Source: Saccharopolyspora oryzae
Lineage (GTDB): Bacteria > Actinomycetota > Actinomycetes > Mycobacteriales > Pseudonocardiaceae
Direction: 5' to 3'
DNA: 64,000 nt
Assembly (NCBI RefSeq): GCF_027853915.1
Contig: NZ_JAQGLA010000008.1
Span: 110,471 to 174,470 of the forward strand
Every line of letters starts with the position of its first letter. Position 1 is the first letter of the stretch. Of the stretch, positions 53,523 through 63,762 are shown one piece after another. The translations under genes were made by a program, and so were the position numbers. The notes under the pieces were generated by a model that saw only the letters and a list, made by a program, of their open reading frames with translations, made no database searches and was not told the DNA's origin.

Positions 53523-53866
53523 ATCTGTGCACGGTAGAGGCACTGGCGAATGGCACGGAGCGGGGAGTCACGAGCGGCTTCGAGGCCGGCTCGGCCACCC
53601 CTGCCCGCTGCAACCGAACAGGTGCTTGATGACAATGAAGCCGTGCAGGTCACAAGATCGCTGCGGGTGCCGCGCGCGGAGGTTCGCCGTTGCTCCGGCG
53701 CGTCAATTCCGCGACGGAGTACCGATTCGCGCCTTGACCTGTTTGAATGCGCCAGCGGAGGACGGACCGCCGATGGGTTCGGGTCACCGCTTGCTGGGCC
53801 CCGATCGTTCGGGGCGCCCGTGCCGAGCACGGGCATCGGAGCGGGCACGCAAGGAGGAAGCCGGCC
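53523..53866. other. Divergent control region before DUF349 gene
   Basis: It should carry the promoters of the Rv2728c-like and DUF349 genes. A -35-like TTGACC lies near 53734 but without a good -10. A hairpin, GCCCGTGC-CGA-GCACGGGC (53816-53834), lies in the DUF349 leader, about 30 bases before its ribosome site AAGGAGG. No gene is seen. Confidence 0.4.
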
Positions 53867-55192
53867 ATGACGCACCAGGACACGACCCCCGAGCCGGTCG
53901 CCAAGAAGGCGACCGAGGACTCGACCACCGGCACCACCGGGTCAACCACGGCCGCGCCCGCGGTACCGACCGCGTCCAGCGATCCCACCAAGTGGGGTCG
54001 GGTGGACGACGACGGCACGGTTTACGTCCGCACCGCCGACGGGGAACGGGCGATCGGCTCCTGGCAGGCCGGTGACGCCGCCGAGGGCTTGGCGCTCTAC
54101 GCGCGCAAGTTCGACGACCTGCTCACCGAGGTCGAGCTGCTGGAGACCCGGCTGCGCACCCACGCCGGCGACCCGAAGCACACCCTGACCAACGCCAAGC
54201 ACTTGCACGAGTCGCTGGCCGATGCGCACGTGATCGGTGACCTGGCCGCGCTCAACGCCCGGATCGAGCACCTGCTGGAGCGCGCCGAGCAGGCCGTCGA
54301 AGGCGCCAAGCACGAGAAGGAGCAGGCCCGCGCGGACGCCATCGCGCGCAAGGAAGCCCTGGTCGCCGAGGCCGAGGAGATCGCAGCCGAGGCCACGCAC
54401 TGGAAGAGCGCGGGCGACCGGCTGCGCCAGATCCTCGAGGAGTGGAAGAAGGTCCGCGGCGTCGACCGCAAGACCGACGAGCAGCTGTGGCGGCGGTTCT
54501 CCAAGGCGCGCGACGCGTTCAGCCGCCGCCGGGGTTCGCACTTCGCCGAGCTGGACCGGCAGCGCGCGGCGTCCAAGGCCCGCAAGCAGGAACTCGTCGA
54601 GGAAGCCGAGGCGCTGACCGAGTCCAGCGACTGGGGCGACACCGCGAACCGCTACAAGCAGCTGATGGCCGAGTGGAAGGCCGCCGGGCGGGCGCCGAAA
54701 GACAGCGACGAGGCGCTGTGGCAGCGGTTCCGCGCCGCGCAGGACCGCTTCTTCAGCCGCCGCTCGGAGGCGTTCTCCGAGCGCGACGCCGAGTTCGCCG
54801 AGAACGCGAAGCTGAAGGAGGAGCTGCTCGTCGAGGCCGAGCAGATCGACGCGTCCGCCGACCTCAAGGCCGCCCAGGCGCACTTGCACCGCATCCAGGA
54901 GCGCTGGGACGAGATCGGCAAGGTGCCGCGGGAGCGGATGCGCGAGCTGGAGGGCCGGCTGCGGGCCGTGGGCGACAAGATCCGCTCCGCCGCGGACGCG
55001 CAGTGGCGGCGCACCGACCCCGAGGCGCAGGCCCGGGTCGACCAGTTCCGCGAGCGGGTCGAGCAGTTCGAGGCGCAGGCCGAGAAGGCGCGCGCCGCGG
55101 GCGACGAACGCCGCGCGAAGAAGGCGCAGGAGCAGGCCGACCAGTGGCGGGAGTGGCTGTCGGCCGCGGAGCAGGCGATCGCCAGCCGGTAA
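53867..55192 (+). CDS. DUF349 repeat protein (coiled-coil)
   Basis: A 441-residue, highly charged protein. A Thr/Ala/Pro-rich N-terminus (1-45) is followed by a small region (DDGTVYVRTADGERAIGSW). Then come several DUF349 repeats of about 70 residues, marked by recurrences such as RLRQILEEWKKVRGVDRKTDEQLWRRFSKARDAF and YKQLMAEWKAAGRAPKDSDEALWQRFRAAQDRFF. The rest is coiled coil. Rv2731 is the counterpart. The molecular function is unknown. Confidence 0.88.
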   Translation: MTHQDTTPEPVAKKATEDSTTGTTGSTTAAPAVPTASSDPTKWGRVDDDGTVYVRTADGERAIGSWQAGDAAEGLALYARKFDDLLTEVELLETRLRTHAGDPKHTLTNAKHLHESLADAHVIGDLAALNARIEHLLERAEQAVEGAKHEKEQARADAIARKEALVAEAEEIAAEATHWKSAGDRLRQILEEWKKVRGVDRKTDEQLWRRFSKARDAFSRRRGSHFAELDRQRAASKARKQELVEEAEALTESSDWGDTANRYKQLMAEWKAAGRAPKDSDEALWQRFRAAQDRFFSRRSEAFSERDAEFAENAKLKEELLVEAEQIDASADLKAAQAHLHRIQERWDEIGKVPRERMRELEGRLRAVGDKIRSAADAQWRRTDPEAQARVDQFRERVEQFEAQAEKARAAGDERRAKKAQEQADQWREWLSAAEQAIASR

Positions 55193-55201
55193 GCCGCGCG
55201 G

Positions 55202-55230
55202 GCTCGCGCCGTCATGCGGACGGCGCGAGC
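55202..55230. terminator. Hairpin between DUF349 and phosphatase genes
   Basis: A perfect 12-bp stem, GCTCGCGCCGTC (55202-55213) with 55219-55230, closes loop ATGCG. It overlaps the stop codon of the minus-strand phosphatase. Confidence 0.75.
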
Positions 55231-55931
55231 AGCCTCTGCTCCAGAGCCGACAGGTCCGCGTCGGTGCAGCCGCCAGCACGCAGGTGGGCCTCGGCGTCGA
55301 AGCCGTCGAGCGCTGCGCGCACCACTTCGCGCTTGGTGGTGCCGCGTTCGGCGAGGACCTCGTTGATCACCGGCTCCTGGTCCGGTCGACCGAGCCGCTC
55401 GAACATCGGCCGCAACCGCTCGTCGCTGAGGGCGTGGTCGGCGACGATCTCGTCGGGCGCCACCCCGGCGAAGGCCAGCAGCACCAGCGAGATGATCCCG
55501 GTCCGGTCGCGACCAGCGGAGCAGTGCACGATCACGCCGCCCGGTTCGGCGTGCGCGATGGACTTGACGACCTCCGCGGTGCGCTCCGGGAACCGGTCCA
55601 GGAACGGCCGGAAGTACAGCGGGGTGCCGTGCAGCCCGTTGCCCCAGCAGTCCCAGAACTCGGTGTCGTGCACCGGGTCCAGCGGGATCTTGAGGCTGGT
55701 CAGACCGGCCGGTCGCGGCGCGAGGTCAGCTCGCTCCTCGCCCTCGCTAGTCAGGTCGACGACGGTGCGGACCCCGTGCTCCCACACCTGCGTCCAGCCC
55801 TTCTCCGTCAGGAACGACAAACCCGCCGAGCGCACGACCGCGCCCCGACGCACCTGCTGCCCGTCCCCTGCGGGCAGGCCGCCCAGGTCGCGGACGTTGT
55901 AGCCGCCGTCCCAGTGAAGATCTCTCGACAT
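55212..55931 (-). CDS. Tyrosine phosphatase, MptpB-like (second copy)
   Basis: A 239-residue phosphatase with P-loop VHCSAGRDRTG. The family start YNVRDLGGLPAGDG parallels NLRDLGGQPVGDG of the protein at 15191-15943, so the two are paralogues. Here the loop has Arg where the other has Lys (AGKDRTG). No signal peptide is seen. The ATG is at 55931. It is convergent with the DUF349 gene. Confidence 0.87.
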   Translation of the reverse strand: MSRDLHWDGGYNVRDLGGLPAGDGQQVRRGAVVRSAGLSFLTEKGWTQVWEHGVRTVVDLTSEGEERADLAPRPAGLTSLKIPLDPVHDTEFWDCWGNGLHGTPLYFRPFLDRFPERTAEVVKSIAHAEPGGVIVHCSAGRDRTGIISLVLLAFAGVAPDEIVADHALSDERLRPMFERLGRPDQEPVINEVLAERGTTKREVVRAALDGFDAEAHLRAGGCTDADLSALEQRLLAPSA

Positions 55932-55994
55932 GCCCGTGGGACGTCCGGAGCACCGGGCCGGTTGGCGCGCTCACCCGATCAGCCGAAAAGCGAA

Positions 55995-56025
55995 GGGCAC
56001 CTCCGACCAGCGGTCGAAGGTGCCC
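55995..56025 (-). terminator. Hairpin terminator after the miaB-Rv2732c-like operon
   Basis: A 14-bp stem with one mismatch (55995-56008 with 56012-56025) closes a 3-base loop, 15 bases past the stop. Confidence 0.8.
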
Positions 56026-56040
56026 CGGCACCGAGGAAGT

Positions 56041-56481
56041 TCAGTCCTCGTCGCGCGTCCAGATGGTCTTGATCCACTGGACCGCCAGGACGGCCATGCA
56101 GATCACCGCGAGGATCAGGCCGATCGACGGGCCGTGCTGGCCGCTGGTCTGGCGGGACCAGATCGCGATCACGCCTTCGAAGGTCACCACCGCTCCGGCC
56201 AGGCCCGCCGCGAAGGCGAACACCCAGCGGCGGGTGATCAGCGCCAGCGCGCCGAAGCCCAGGCCGACGACCGTGGAGTTGACCGCGAACAGCCATGGCA
56301 GCAGACCGATCTTGAGCTCGGGGGACGCCTGGCCGGTCAGCACCTGCCAGCCCGCGGCGTCACCGGCCCACGGCAGCAGCGAGGAGAGCACCAGCATCAG
56401 CATCACCGAGGCGATCAGCACCGCTCGGGCGCCCGGGTCGATGGGGCGCAGCAGGTCTCGGCCGATCTTGGCGTTGCTCAT
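56041..56481 (-). CDS. Rv2732c-like membrane protein
   Basis: A 146-residue protein with four hydrophobic segments: ARAVLIASVMLMLVLSSLLPW, LLPWLFAVNSTVVGLGFGALAL, WVFAFAAGLAGAVVTFEGVIAIW and GLILAVICMAVLAVQW. The WAGDAAGWQVL turn after the first is conserved in the family. Function is unknown. ATG 56481 lies 20 bases after the miaB stop, so it is the second gene of the miaB transcript. Confidence 0.82.
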   Translation of the reverse strand: MSNAKIGRDLLRPIDPGARAVLIASVMLMLVLSSLLPWAGDAAGWQVLTGQASPELKIGLLPWLFAVNSTVVGLGFGALALITRRWVFAFAAGLAGAVVTFEGVIAIWSRQTSGQHGPSIGLILAVICMAVLAVQWIKTIWTRDED

Positions 56482-56501
56482 CGTCACGTCCTGAACTCGG
56501 C

Positions 56502-57977
56502 TCAACACGCACATCCCTGTTCCGCGGCCGGTTTCGCGGCCGGTGCTCCGAAGGAGGGCAGGCCGAGCGTGACGCCCGAGGTCTTCGGCCGCACGCCCTC
56601 CTCCCAGTGGTCACCGGCCCTGGTCCGCCGGTGCGCGCTGATGTCGGTGTCGGCGACCAGGTGGTGCGGGGCGGCGCGGGTGATGGTGGTGTGCACGACG
56701 TCGCCGGGCCGGATCTCGCGGTCGACGGCACCGGTCGGCGTGAAGTGCACCAGCCGCCCGTCGCGGGCGCGGCCGGACAGCCGGTGGGTCTCCGCGTCCT
56801 TGCGGCCCTCACCCTCGGCGACCAGCAGCTCCACCGGACGACCGACGAGCTTCTTGTTCTCCTCCCAGGAGATCTCGTTCTGCAGCTCGACCAGCCGGTC
56901 GTAGCGCTGCTGGACGACCTCCTTGGGCAGCTGGTCGGGCAGGTCCGCCGCGGGCGTGCCGGGTCGCTTGGAGTACTGGAAGGTGAACGCGCTGGAGAAC
57001 CGCGCCTGCCGGACGACCTCCATGGTCCCCTCGAAGTCCTCCTCGGTCTCCCCCGGGAAGCCGACGATGATGTCGGTGGTGATCGCCGCGTCCGGCATCG
57101 CCTCGCGCACGTTGCGCAGGATGTTCAGGTACCGCTCGGAGCGGTAGGAGCGGCGCATCGCCTTGAGGATCCGGTCGGAGCCCGACTGCAGCGGCATGTG
57201 CAGCTGCGGGCACACGTTCGGCGTCTCGGCCATCGCCTCGATCACGTCGTCGGTGAAGTCGCGCGGGTGCGGCGAGGTGAAGCGAACCCGCTCCAGGCCC
57301 TCGATCTCCCCGCAGGAGCGCAGCAGCTTGCTGAACGCGAAGCGGTCGCCGAACTCGACGCCGTAGGCGTTGACGTTCTGCCCGAGCAGCGTCACCTCGA
57401 GCACGCCCTCGGACACCAACGCCTGCACTTCGGCGAGGATCTCGCCGGGACGGCGGTCCTTCTCCTTGCCGCGCAGCGCGGGCACGATGCAGAACGTGCA
57501 CGTGTTGTTGCAGCCGACCGAGACCGACACCCAGCCGGCGTAGGCCGATTCGCGGCGCGCGGGCAGCGTCGACGGGAAGACGTCGAGCGCCTCGAGGATC
57601 TCGACCTCGGCCTCTCCGTTGTGCCGGGCGCGCTCCAGCAGCGTCGGCAGCGAACCGAGGTTGTGGGTGCCGAAGACGACGTCCACCCACGGGGCGCGCT
57701 TGACGATCGTGTCGCGGTCCTTCTGCGCCAGGCAGCCGCCCACCGCGATCTGCATGTTCGGATTGCGGTCCTTGGCGGGGCGCATGTGACCGAGCGTGCC
57801 GTAGAGGCGGTTGTCCGCGTTCTCCCGCACCGCGCAGGTGTTGAACACGACCACGTCGGCGTCGCCCGAACCGGCGCGCTCGTACCCGGCGTCCTCCAAC
57901 ATGCCCGCGAGCCGCTCCGAATCGTGCACGTTCATCTGGCAGCCGAAGGTGCGGATCTCGTACGTCCTCGTGCTCAC
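56502..57977 (-). CDS. miaB: tRNA-2-methylthio-N6-dimethylallyladenosine synthase MiaB
   Basis: A 491-residue radical-SAM methylthiotransferase acting after MiaA at A37 of tRNA. The N-terminal cluster uses Cys13, Cys48 and Cys82 (FGCQMN, NTCAVR, GCLAQ). The radical-SAM cluster uses Cys156, Cys160 and Cys163 ([10 protein letters not shown]). The C-terminal TRAM domain (about 375-450) binds RNA, and a short tail ends AEQGCAC. GTG 57977 begins the conserved part. It is followed by the Rv2732c-like gene. Confidence 0.95.
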   Translation of the reverse strand: MSTRTYEIRTFGCQMNVHDSERLAGMLEDAGYERAGSGDADVVVFNTCAVRENADNRLYGTLGHMRPAKDRNPNMQIAVGGCLAQKDRDTIVKRAPWVDVVFGTHNLGSLPTLLERARHNGEAEVEILEALDVFPSTLPARRESAYAGWVSVSVGCNNTCTFCIVPALRGKEKDRRPGEILAEVQALVSEGVLEVTLLGQNVNAYGVEFGDRFAFSKLLRSCGEIEGLERVRFTSPHPRDFTDDVIEAMAETPNVCPQLHMPLQSGSDRILKAMRRSYRSERYLNILRNVREAMPDAAITTDIIVGFPGETEEDFEGTMEVVRQARFSSAFTFQYSKRPGTPAADLPDQLPKEVVQQRYDRLVELQNEISWEENKKLVGRPVELLVAEGEGRKDAETHRLSGRARDGRLVHFTPTGAVDREIRPGDVVHTTITRAAPHHLVADTDISAHRRTRAGDHWEEGVRPKTSGVTLGLPSFGAPAAKPAAEQGCAC

Positions 57978-58193
57978 CGTTCCACGGTAGCGCCTGGTCA
58001 TGTCGTGGATTCACCCGCCCGGCGCCCTGGTCGATCGCGGTTCGGCTACTGAGCGTTAGTGATCACCCACGAAAAGCGACTGCGGAGCGTAACCTACTTG
58101 CAACCTGTCAAGGCACCTTCCATCTGGACTATCCCCCCGAAGGGGCTTAAGTTTCGGCCAACGAAACCCATTCTGATGCGTTCAGGAGTTTGA

Positions 58194-58949
<756 letters not shown>

Positions 58950-58976
58950 GTGCCCACCTGCGGAGAAAGGCAGAGA

Positions 58977-59876
58977 ATGCGAGCCAAGAAAATGCGGTTG
59001 GTGACCGTGCTGGCCGCCTCGCTGGCGCTGGCCCTGACCGGCTGCGGTCGGGAGGGCTCCCCCGGCGGCGGTGACCAGCAGGTCAAGCAGGACGTCGCGC
59101 AGAACGTGCAGGTCCAGGGATCGCCGACGTTCGACCGGATGAAGCAGAAGGGCCGCGTCACGATCGGTGTCAAGGAGGACCAGCCGGGTCTGGGCTTCCG
59201 CGACCCGGTCACCAACGAGTACTCCGGCTTCGACATCGAGATCGCCCGGCACATCGCCGCGCAGCTGGGTTTCGACCCGAACACGCAGATCGACTACAAG
59301 CCGATCCCGTCGACCGCGCGCGAGCAGGCGATCTCCACCGGTGAGGTCGACTACTACGTCGGCACCTACACGATCAACGCCAAGCGCAAGGAGCAGGTCG
59401 GCTTCGCCGGGCCGTACTACATGGCCGGCCAGGACCTGCTGGTCCGCTCGGACAACACCGACATCACCGGCAAGGACTCGCTCAAGGGCAAGAAGGTCTG
59501 CTCGGCGACCGGATCGACCCCGATCCAGAAGGTCAAGAGCGAGGGCCTGACCGAGCCGCAGAACATCGTCGAGTTCCAGCGCTACTCGGAGTGCGTGCAG
59601 CAGCTGCTGGACCGCCAGATCGACGCGGTCACCACGGATGACGCCATCCTGAAGGGTTACGCGGCCCAGGACCCGGACAAGGTCAAGGTCGTCGGCAAGC
59701 CGTTCTCCGAGGAGCCCTACGGCGTCGGCCTGTCCCGCGACGACAACGCCCTGCGCGGGAAGATCAACGACATCCTGGAGCAGGCGGCCAGCGGCGGCGA
59801 GTGGAAGCGCATCTACGACGCGACCCTCGGCAAGTCCGGCAGCACCGCCGAACCGCCCAAGGTGGACCGCTACTGA
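58977..59876 (+). CDS. gluB: Glutamate-binding lipoprotein
   Basis: A 299-residue solute-binding protein. The signal ends in lipobox LTGC with Cys23, so it is anchored outside the membrane. The periplasmic-binding fold (about 55-290) begins RVTIGVKEDQPGLGFRDP and has the amino-acid-binding family 3 elements GFDIEIARHIA and DAVTTDDAILKGY. It captures glutamate, or aspartate, for GluCD. A hairpin follows the stop. Confidence 0.92.
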   Translation: MRAKKMRLVTVLAASLALALTGCGREGSPGGGDQQVKQDVAQNVQVQGSPTFDRMKQKGRVTIGVKEDQPGLGFRDPVTNEYSGFDIEIARHIAAQLGFDPNTQIDYKPIPSTAREQAISTGEVDYYVGTYTINAKRKEQVGFAGPYYMAGQDLLVRSDNTDITGKDSLKGKKVCSATGSTPIQKVKSEGLTEPQNIVEFQRYSECVQQLLDRQIDAVTTDDAILKGYAAQDPDKVKVVGKPFSEEPYGVGLSRDDNALRGKINDILEQAASGGEWKRIYDATLGKSGSTAEPPKVDRY

Positions 59877-59886
59877 TCCGTCATCG

Positions 59887-59919
59887 GATGCCCAGGGCGC
59901 CACGAGCACCCTGGGCATC
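59887..59919 (+). terminator. Intercistronic hairpin between gluB and gluC
   Basis: A perfect 11-bp stem, GATGCCCAGGG (59887-59897) with 59909-59919, encloses an 11-base loop. It probably attenuates read-through or protects gluB mRNA, giving more binding protein than permease. Confidence 0.7.
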
Positions 59920-59940
59920 TGATTCCTCCTGGAGTACTCA

Positions 59941-60591
59941 TTGTTCGACATCTTGGTGGAGTACGGCGACGTCCTCGCCAGGGGATTCCTCCGCACCATC
60001 GAGCTCTTCCTGCTGTCCGCGGCGGGCTCGTTGGTGCTGGGCACGATCCTGGCCACGATGCGGGTCAGCCCGATCCCGGCACTGCGCGCGGTCGGCACCG
60101 GGTACGTGACGTTGCTGCGGAACACTCCGCTGACGTTGGTATTCTTCTTCTTCGTCTTCGCCTACCCCAAGCTCGAGCTGATCCAGTTCCCGTTCTTCAC
60201 CGCCGCGATCATCGCGCTGACCATCTACACGTCGGCCTTCGTCTGCGAGGTGCTGCGGGCGGGGATCAACACCGTTCCGGTCGGGCAGGCCGAGGCGGCG
60301 CGCTCCATCGGCCTCGGCTTCGGCCAGTCGCTGACCAGCGTGATCCTGCCGCAGGCGTTCCGCGCCACGGTTCCGCCGCTGGTCAGCGTGCTGATCGCAC
60401 TGCTGAAGAACACCACGGTCGCGGCCGGGTTCAGCGTGAACGAGATCGGTTCGGTCATCCCGTTCCTCAACGAGCAGGGTGAGCCGACGCTGAACGCGTT
60501 CGTGTGGATCGCCGTCGGGTTCCTGATCCTGGTGATCCCGCTGACCTTGGTGCAGCGCAGCTTCGAGAAACGGTGGAGCGTGGCCCGATGA
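59941..60591 (+). CDS. gluC: Glutamate ABC transporter permease GluC
   Basis: A 216-residue permease with about five membrane spans. The cytoplasmic ABC-interaction (EAA) loop is EAARSIGLGFGQSLTSVILPQAF. It pairs with GluD to form the channel. The start is a TTG at 59941 with CTGGAG upstream. Its stop overlaps the gluD ATG by four bases. Confidence 0.9.
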   Translation: MFDILVEYGDVLARGFLRTIELFLLSAAGSLVLGTILATMRVSPIPALRAVGTGYVTLLRNTPLTLVFFFFVFAYPKLELIQFPFFTAAIIALTIYTSAFVCEVLRAGINTVPVGQAEAARSIGLGFGQSLTSVILPQAFRATVPPLVSVLIALLKNTTVAAGFSVNEIGSVIPFLNEQGEPTLNAFVWIAVGFLILVIPLTLVQRSFEKRWSVAR

Positions 60592-61451
60592 GCAGCGTCC
60601 TGTTCGACACCCCCGGGCCGCGCGCCCGCGCGCGCAACCGGCTGATCAGCATCATCAGCACGATCGTGGTGCTGGCCCTGCTGGGTTACGTGGTGCTGCG
60701 CTTCTACTCCACCGGCCAGTTCGACGCCAGCAAGTGGGAGTGGCTGCTCTACGAGCAGATCCAGATCGAGCTGCTCGGCGCCCTGTGGAACACCGTCCGC
60801 GCGTTCCTGATGGGTGCGCTGTTCGCGCTGGTCTTCGGCGCGGTGTTCGCGCTCGGCCGGCTCTCCGACCACTCCTGGATCCGGGTGCCGTGCGGTTTCG
60901 TCGTGGAGCTGTTCCGCGCGATCCCGCTGGTCGTCCTGATCTTCTTCCTGTACTACGCGGCGCCGTCTCTGGGCGTGAACTTCGGCCAGTACTGGTCGGT
61001 CGTGCTCGGCCTGACCCTGTACAACGGTTCGGTGCTGGCCGAGACGTTCCGGGCCGGGGTGACCGCCCTGCCCAAGGGCCAGACCGAGGCCGCGTACTCC
61101 ATCGGCATGCGCAAGAACCAGGTCATGCGGACCGTGGTGCTGCCGCAGGCGGTGCGCATGATGCTGCCGGCGATCATCAGCCAGCTGGTGGTGCTGCTCA
61201 AGGACAGCGCGCTCGGCTTCCTGATCACCTACCAGGAGCTGCTGTACTACGCGCGCTACCTCGGCGGCATCCCGACGCTGGACCGGCCGATCATCCCGGT
61301 CAGCCTGGTGGTGGCGGCGATCTACATCTCGATGTGCTTGCTGCTGACGTGGTTCGCCACCTACCTGGACCGGCGCAACCGCCGCACGAAGAAGACCAGG
61401 CAACTGGCTCCGGCGGCCAAGCCGCTCGCGGAGACCGCCGCGGGCGACTGA
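60588..61451 (+). CDS. gluD: Glutamate ABC transporter permease GluD
   Basis: A 287-residue permease with a longer N-terminal segment and about five or six spans. The EAA loop is EAAYSIGMRKNQVMRTVVLPQAV. It overlaps gluC (ATGA), so the two are coupled in translation. A basic tail (RRNRRTKKTRQ) ends the protein. A strong terminator follows. Confidence 0.92.
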   Translation: MSSVLFDTPGPRARARNRLISIISTIVVLALLGYVVLRFYSTGQFDASKWEWLLYEQIQIELLGALWNTVRAFLMGALFALVFGAVFALGRLSDHSWIRVPCGFVVELFRAIPLVVLIFFLYYAAPSLGVNFGQYWSVVLGLTLYNGSVLAETFRAGVTALPKGQTEAAYSIGMRKNQVMRTVVLPQAVRMMLPAIISQLVVLLKDSALGFLITYQELLYYARYLGGIPTLDRPIIPVSLVVAAIYISMCLLLTWFATYLDRRNRRTKKTRQLAPAAKPLAETAAGD

Positions 61452-61465
61452 CCGCTTCGACGCTG

Positions 61466-61507
61466 AGGAGCACCTCCGACCGCGCTGGTCGGAGGTGCTC
61501 CTTCTTT
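61466..61507 (+). terminator. Rho-independent terminator of gluABCD
   Basis: A perfect 16-bp stem (61466-61481 with 61487-61502) closes a 5-base loop and is followed by a TCTTTTT tract. Confidence 0.93.
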
Positions 61508-61511
61508 TTGG

Positions 61512-62996
61512 TCACCCTCCGGCGAGGAGCTTCGCGCAGACTTCGGCCGGTGCGGTGGGGTCGGTGCCGCGCCAGGCGATCACGTCGTCGGGGCGGATCA
61601 GGAGCCCTTCGCCCGGTGGCAGGAAGTCTGCGTCCAGGCGGTGGACCGGGATCCCGCCGGCTGCCCAGCGCTGCGGTTCGTCGGCCACCGCGAGCGCCCA
61701 TCCCGGGCCAGCGAGGTCCAGAGTGGACAGACCGGGGGTGAGCCAGCGGTGCGGGATGCGGGTGGCGACGCGCCCGGCCGGGGCGAACTCGGTGATCGGC
61801 TCGATCTCGCCGCCCTCGTCCGGGCCGCCCGCGAAAGCCCCGGCCGGGTACTGGAATCCACCAGCTGCCAGCACGAACGGGTCGGCCAACGTCGGGTCGG
61901 GCGTGGTCGTCACGCCCGATCGCCGGCTCGACTGGTCGGCGGCGAACCACCCGGCCGGGCGCCGCTCGGCGTCGTAGCTGTCCAGCAGCGCAGGCTCGGC
62001 CACACCGGACAGCACCGCAGCGATCTTCCAGCCGAGGTTGTGCGCGTCGTCGATGCCGGTGTTCGCGCCGAGCGCGGCGAACGGCGGCATCACGTGGGCG
62101 GCATCCCCCACCAGGTGCACCCGACCGTCCGAATAGCGGTCGGCGATCAGCATCTCCGGCTGCCAGGGCAAGACGCTGCGGACGTCGAGATCCGGCGCCG
62201 GCACGCCGAGCGCGGTGCGCAGCAGCGCGGGCCAATCCCGTTCGACCTCGGCACCTCCGGCCATGAACACCCACCGGAACCGCCCGTCGACCGAAGCCAG
62301 CGCACCCGGCGCGTCCGGATGCTCCAGCTGGCATAGGTTGAACTCCCGGCCGCGGACCACGTCGGACAGATCGGCGTGGAAGTAGACGTTGACGTTGGGC
62401 CCGCCGACGGCACCGCGGCCGGAACGGCCGATCCCCAACGCGGCGCGCACCGGACTGCGCGCACCATCCGCCGCGACGACGAAAGCCGCGCGGAGCTGGT
62501 CGTTCCGCCCCGTCCGGCGATCGTCCAGTTCGGCGAGCACACCGTCGGCGTCCTGCGCGAACGAGGTCAGCTCGGTCTGGAACCGCACTCGCACCCCGGC
62601 ATCCTCGGCCGCCTGCCGCAGGACCGGCTCCAGCACGTCTTGGGCGACCAGGCACGGCAGCTCCGGACTGGGCTCGACCGGATCGCCGTCCGGGCCGGAG
62701 GGCCGCCACAGCGGTAGCTGCTGGGCTTCGGCGAGCGTGCGCCCCGTGGCCATGTGGTCGTGTTCGGCGAGGTCGCGCGCGGCCTCGCGGACCGTCGAGG
62801 CGAGCCCGAGCGCGCGGAAGATCTCCAGGCTGCGCACGTGGAACCGGCGGGCTTTGGGTTGCGGCGAGGTCGTCGCGCGCTTCTCCACCAGCGTCACGTC
62901 GACGCCGTGGTGGCGAAGGACGAGAGCTGTCGTCAACCCGACCAGGCCGCCGCCCACCACCAGCACCTGGGAGTCGAGTGTACGTTGTACATTCAC
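61512..62996 (-). CDS. FAD-dependent monooxygenase (aromatic-ring hydroxylase type)
   Basis: A 494-residue class A flavin monooxygenase. The FAD Rossmann motif is VVGGGLVGL (about 14-22). The second FAD/NADPH motif is DGARSPVR, and the third is GDAAHVMPPFAALGANTGIDDAHNLGWK. The family hydroxylates phenols, polyketides or rifamycins; the rifampicin-monooxygenase branch is one possibility, unproven. GTG 62996 starts it, inside a pair of identical operators shared with the divergent TetR gene. Confidence 0.88.
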   Translation of the reverse strand: MNVQRTLDSQVLVVGGGLVGLTTALVLRHHGVDVTLVEKRATTSPQPKARRFHVRSLEIFRALGLASTVREAARDLAEHDHMATGRTLAEAQQLPLWRPSGPDGDPVEPSPELPCLVAQDVLEPVLRQAAEDAGVRVRFQTELTSFAQDADGVLAELDDRRTGRNDQLRAAFVVAADGARSPVRAALGIGRSGRGAVGGPNVNVYFHADLSDVVRGREFNLCQLEHPDAPGALASVDGRFRWVFMAGGAEVERDWPALLRTALGVPAPDLDVRSVLPWQPEMLIADRYSDGRVHLVGDAAHVMPPFAALGANTGIDDAHNLGWKIAAVLSGVAEPALLDSYDAERRPAGWFAADQSSRRSGVTTTPDPTLADPFVLAAGGFQYPAGAFAGGPDEGGEIEPITEFAPAGRVATRIPHRWLTPGLSTLDLAGPGWALAVADEPQRWAAGGIPVHRLDADFLPPGEGLLIRPDDVIAWRGTDPTAPAEVCAKLLAGG

Positions 62997-63011
62997 GGTG
63001 TACGTTGTACA
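62979..63011. promoter_or_regulatory. Two identical TetR operators between monooxygenase and regulator
   Basis: TGTACGTTGTACA (TGTAC-GTT-GTACA) occurs at 62979-62991 and 62999-63011. The centres are 20 bp apart, two helical turns, and a G precedes each. One copy covers the start codon region of the monooxygenase gene and the other lies 22 bases upstream of the TetR start. Confidence 0.85.
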
Positions 63012-63032
63012 CGCGGCTACCATCCGAGGCAA

Positions 63033-63761
63033 ATGAACGCTGCCAAACCAACGGGCGGCCTGGTCTGGTTCGACGAACCGCCGCCCCCACCAGCCACCGA
63101 CCAGCTCAGCCGCGAACGAGTCGTCGCCGCCGCGATAGGCCTCGCAGACGAGAGCTCATCGGGCGAGGTCACGATGCGGGCGATCGCGAGCCGGCTCGGC
63201 ACGCGCAGCCCGATGGCGCTGTACCGCTACGTCGGCAGCAAGGACGGGCTGACCGACCTGATGGTCGACGAGGTCTACGGCGAGATCACCGTGCCGCCGC
63301 CCGGCGACTGGCGGACCTGCCTGCGCGAGATGGGCCTGTCCGCGTGGGCCGCGGTGCAACGGCACCCGTGGTTCGCGCGGCTGGCCTTCAGCCGCCCGCC
63401 GCTCGGCCCGAACGCGTTGCGGCTCTACGACTCCGCGCTCGCCGCCGTCGACGAGCTCGGCCTGGAGGCCGCCGGCCGCATCGGCTTCATCAACACCGTG
63501 CTCGGGCAGGTCTTCGGCTCCGGGCTGGCGCTGCTGGAAGAGCTCGCCATGCGCCAGCGGACCGGGCTCGCCTCCGACGCCGAGCTCGAAGAGGCCGTGC
63601 GCCCCTACCTGGAGCGGATCAAGGCGGACGGCGAGCACCCGCACTACATCCGCTGGTTGGACGAACCTGATCCGATGGCCGAAGTGGTGACCTTCGAGCA
63701 GCAGCTGGAGTGGCAGCTCGACGGCCTGCAACGGCTCGCCGAAACCCGGCGCGGCGGCTGA
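63033..63761 (+). CDS. TetR-family regulator (TetR_C_1 class)
   Basis: A 242-residue regulator. An N-terminal Pro-rich stretch (FDEPPPPP) precedes the helix-turn-helix VTMRAIASRLGTRSPMALYRYVGSKDGLTDLMV (about 46-78). The C-terminal domain is of the TetR class that binds drug-like ligands (GDWRTCLREMGLSAWAAVQRHPW). It is divergent from the monooxygenase gene and probably represses it through the operators at 62979-63011. GAGG lies just before the ATG. Confidence 0.9.
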   Translation: MNAAKPTGGLVWFDEPPPPPATDQLSRERVVAAAIGLADESSSGEVTMRAIASRLGTRSPMALYRYVGSKDGLTDLMVDEVYGEITVPPPGDWRTCLREMGLSAWAAVQRHPWFARLAFSRPPLGPNALRLYDSALAAVDELGLEAAGRIGFINTVLGQVFGSGLALLEELAMRQRTGLASDAELEEAVRPYLERIKADGEHPHYIRWLDEPDPMAEVVTFEQQLEWQLDGLQRLAETRRGG

Positions 63762-63762
63762 G

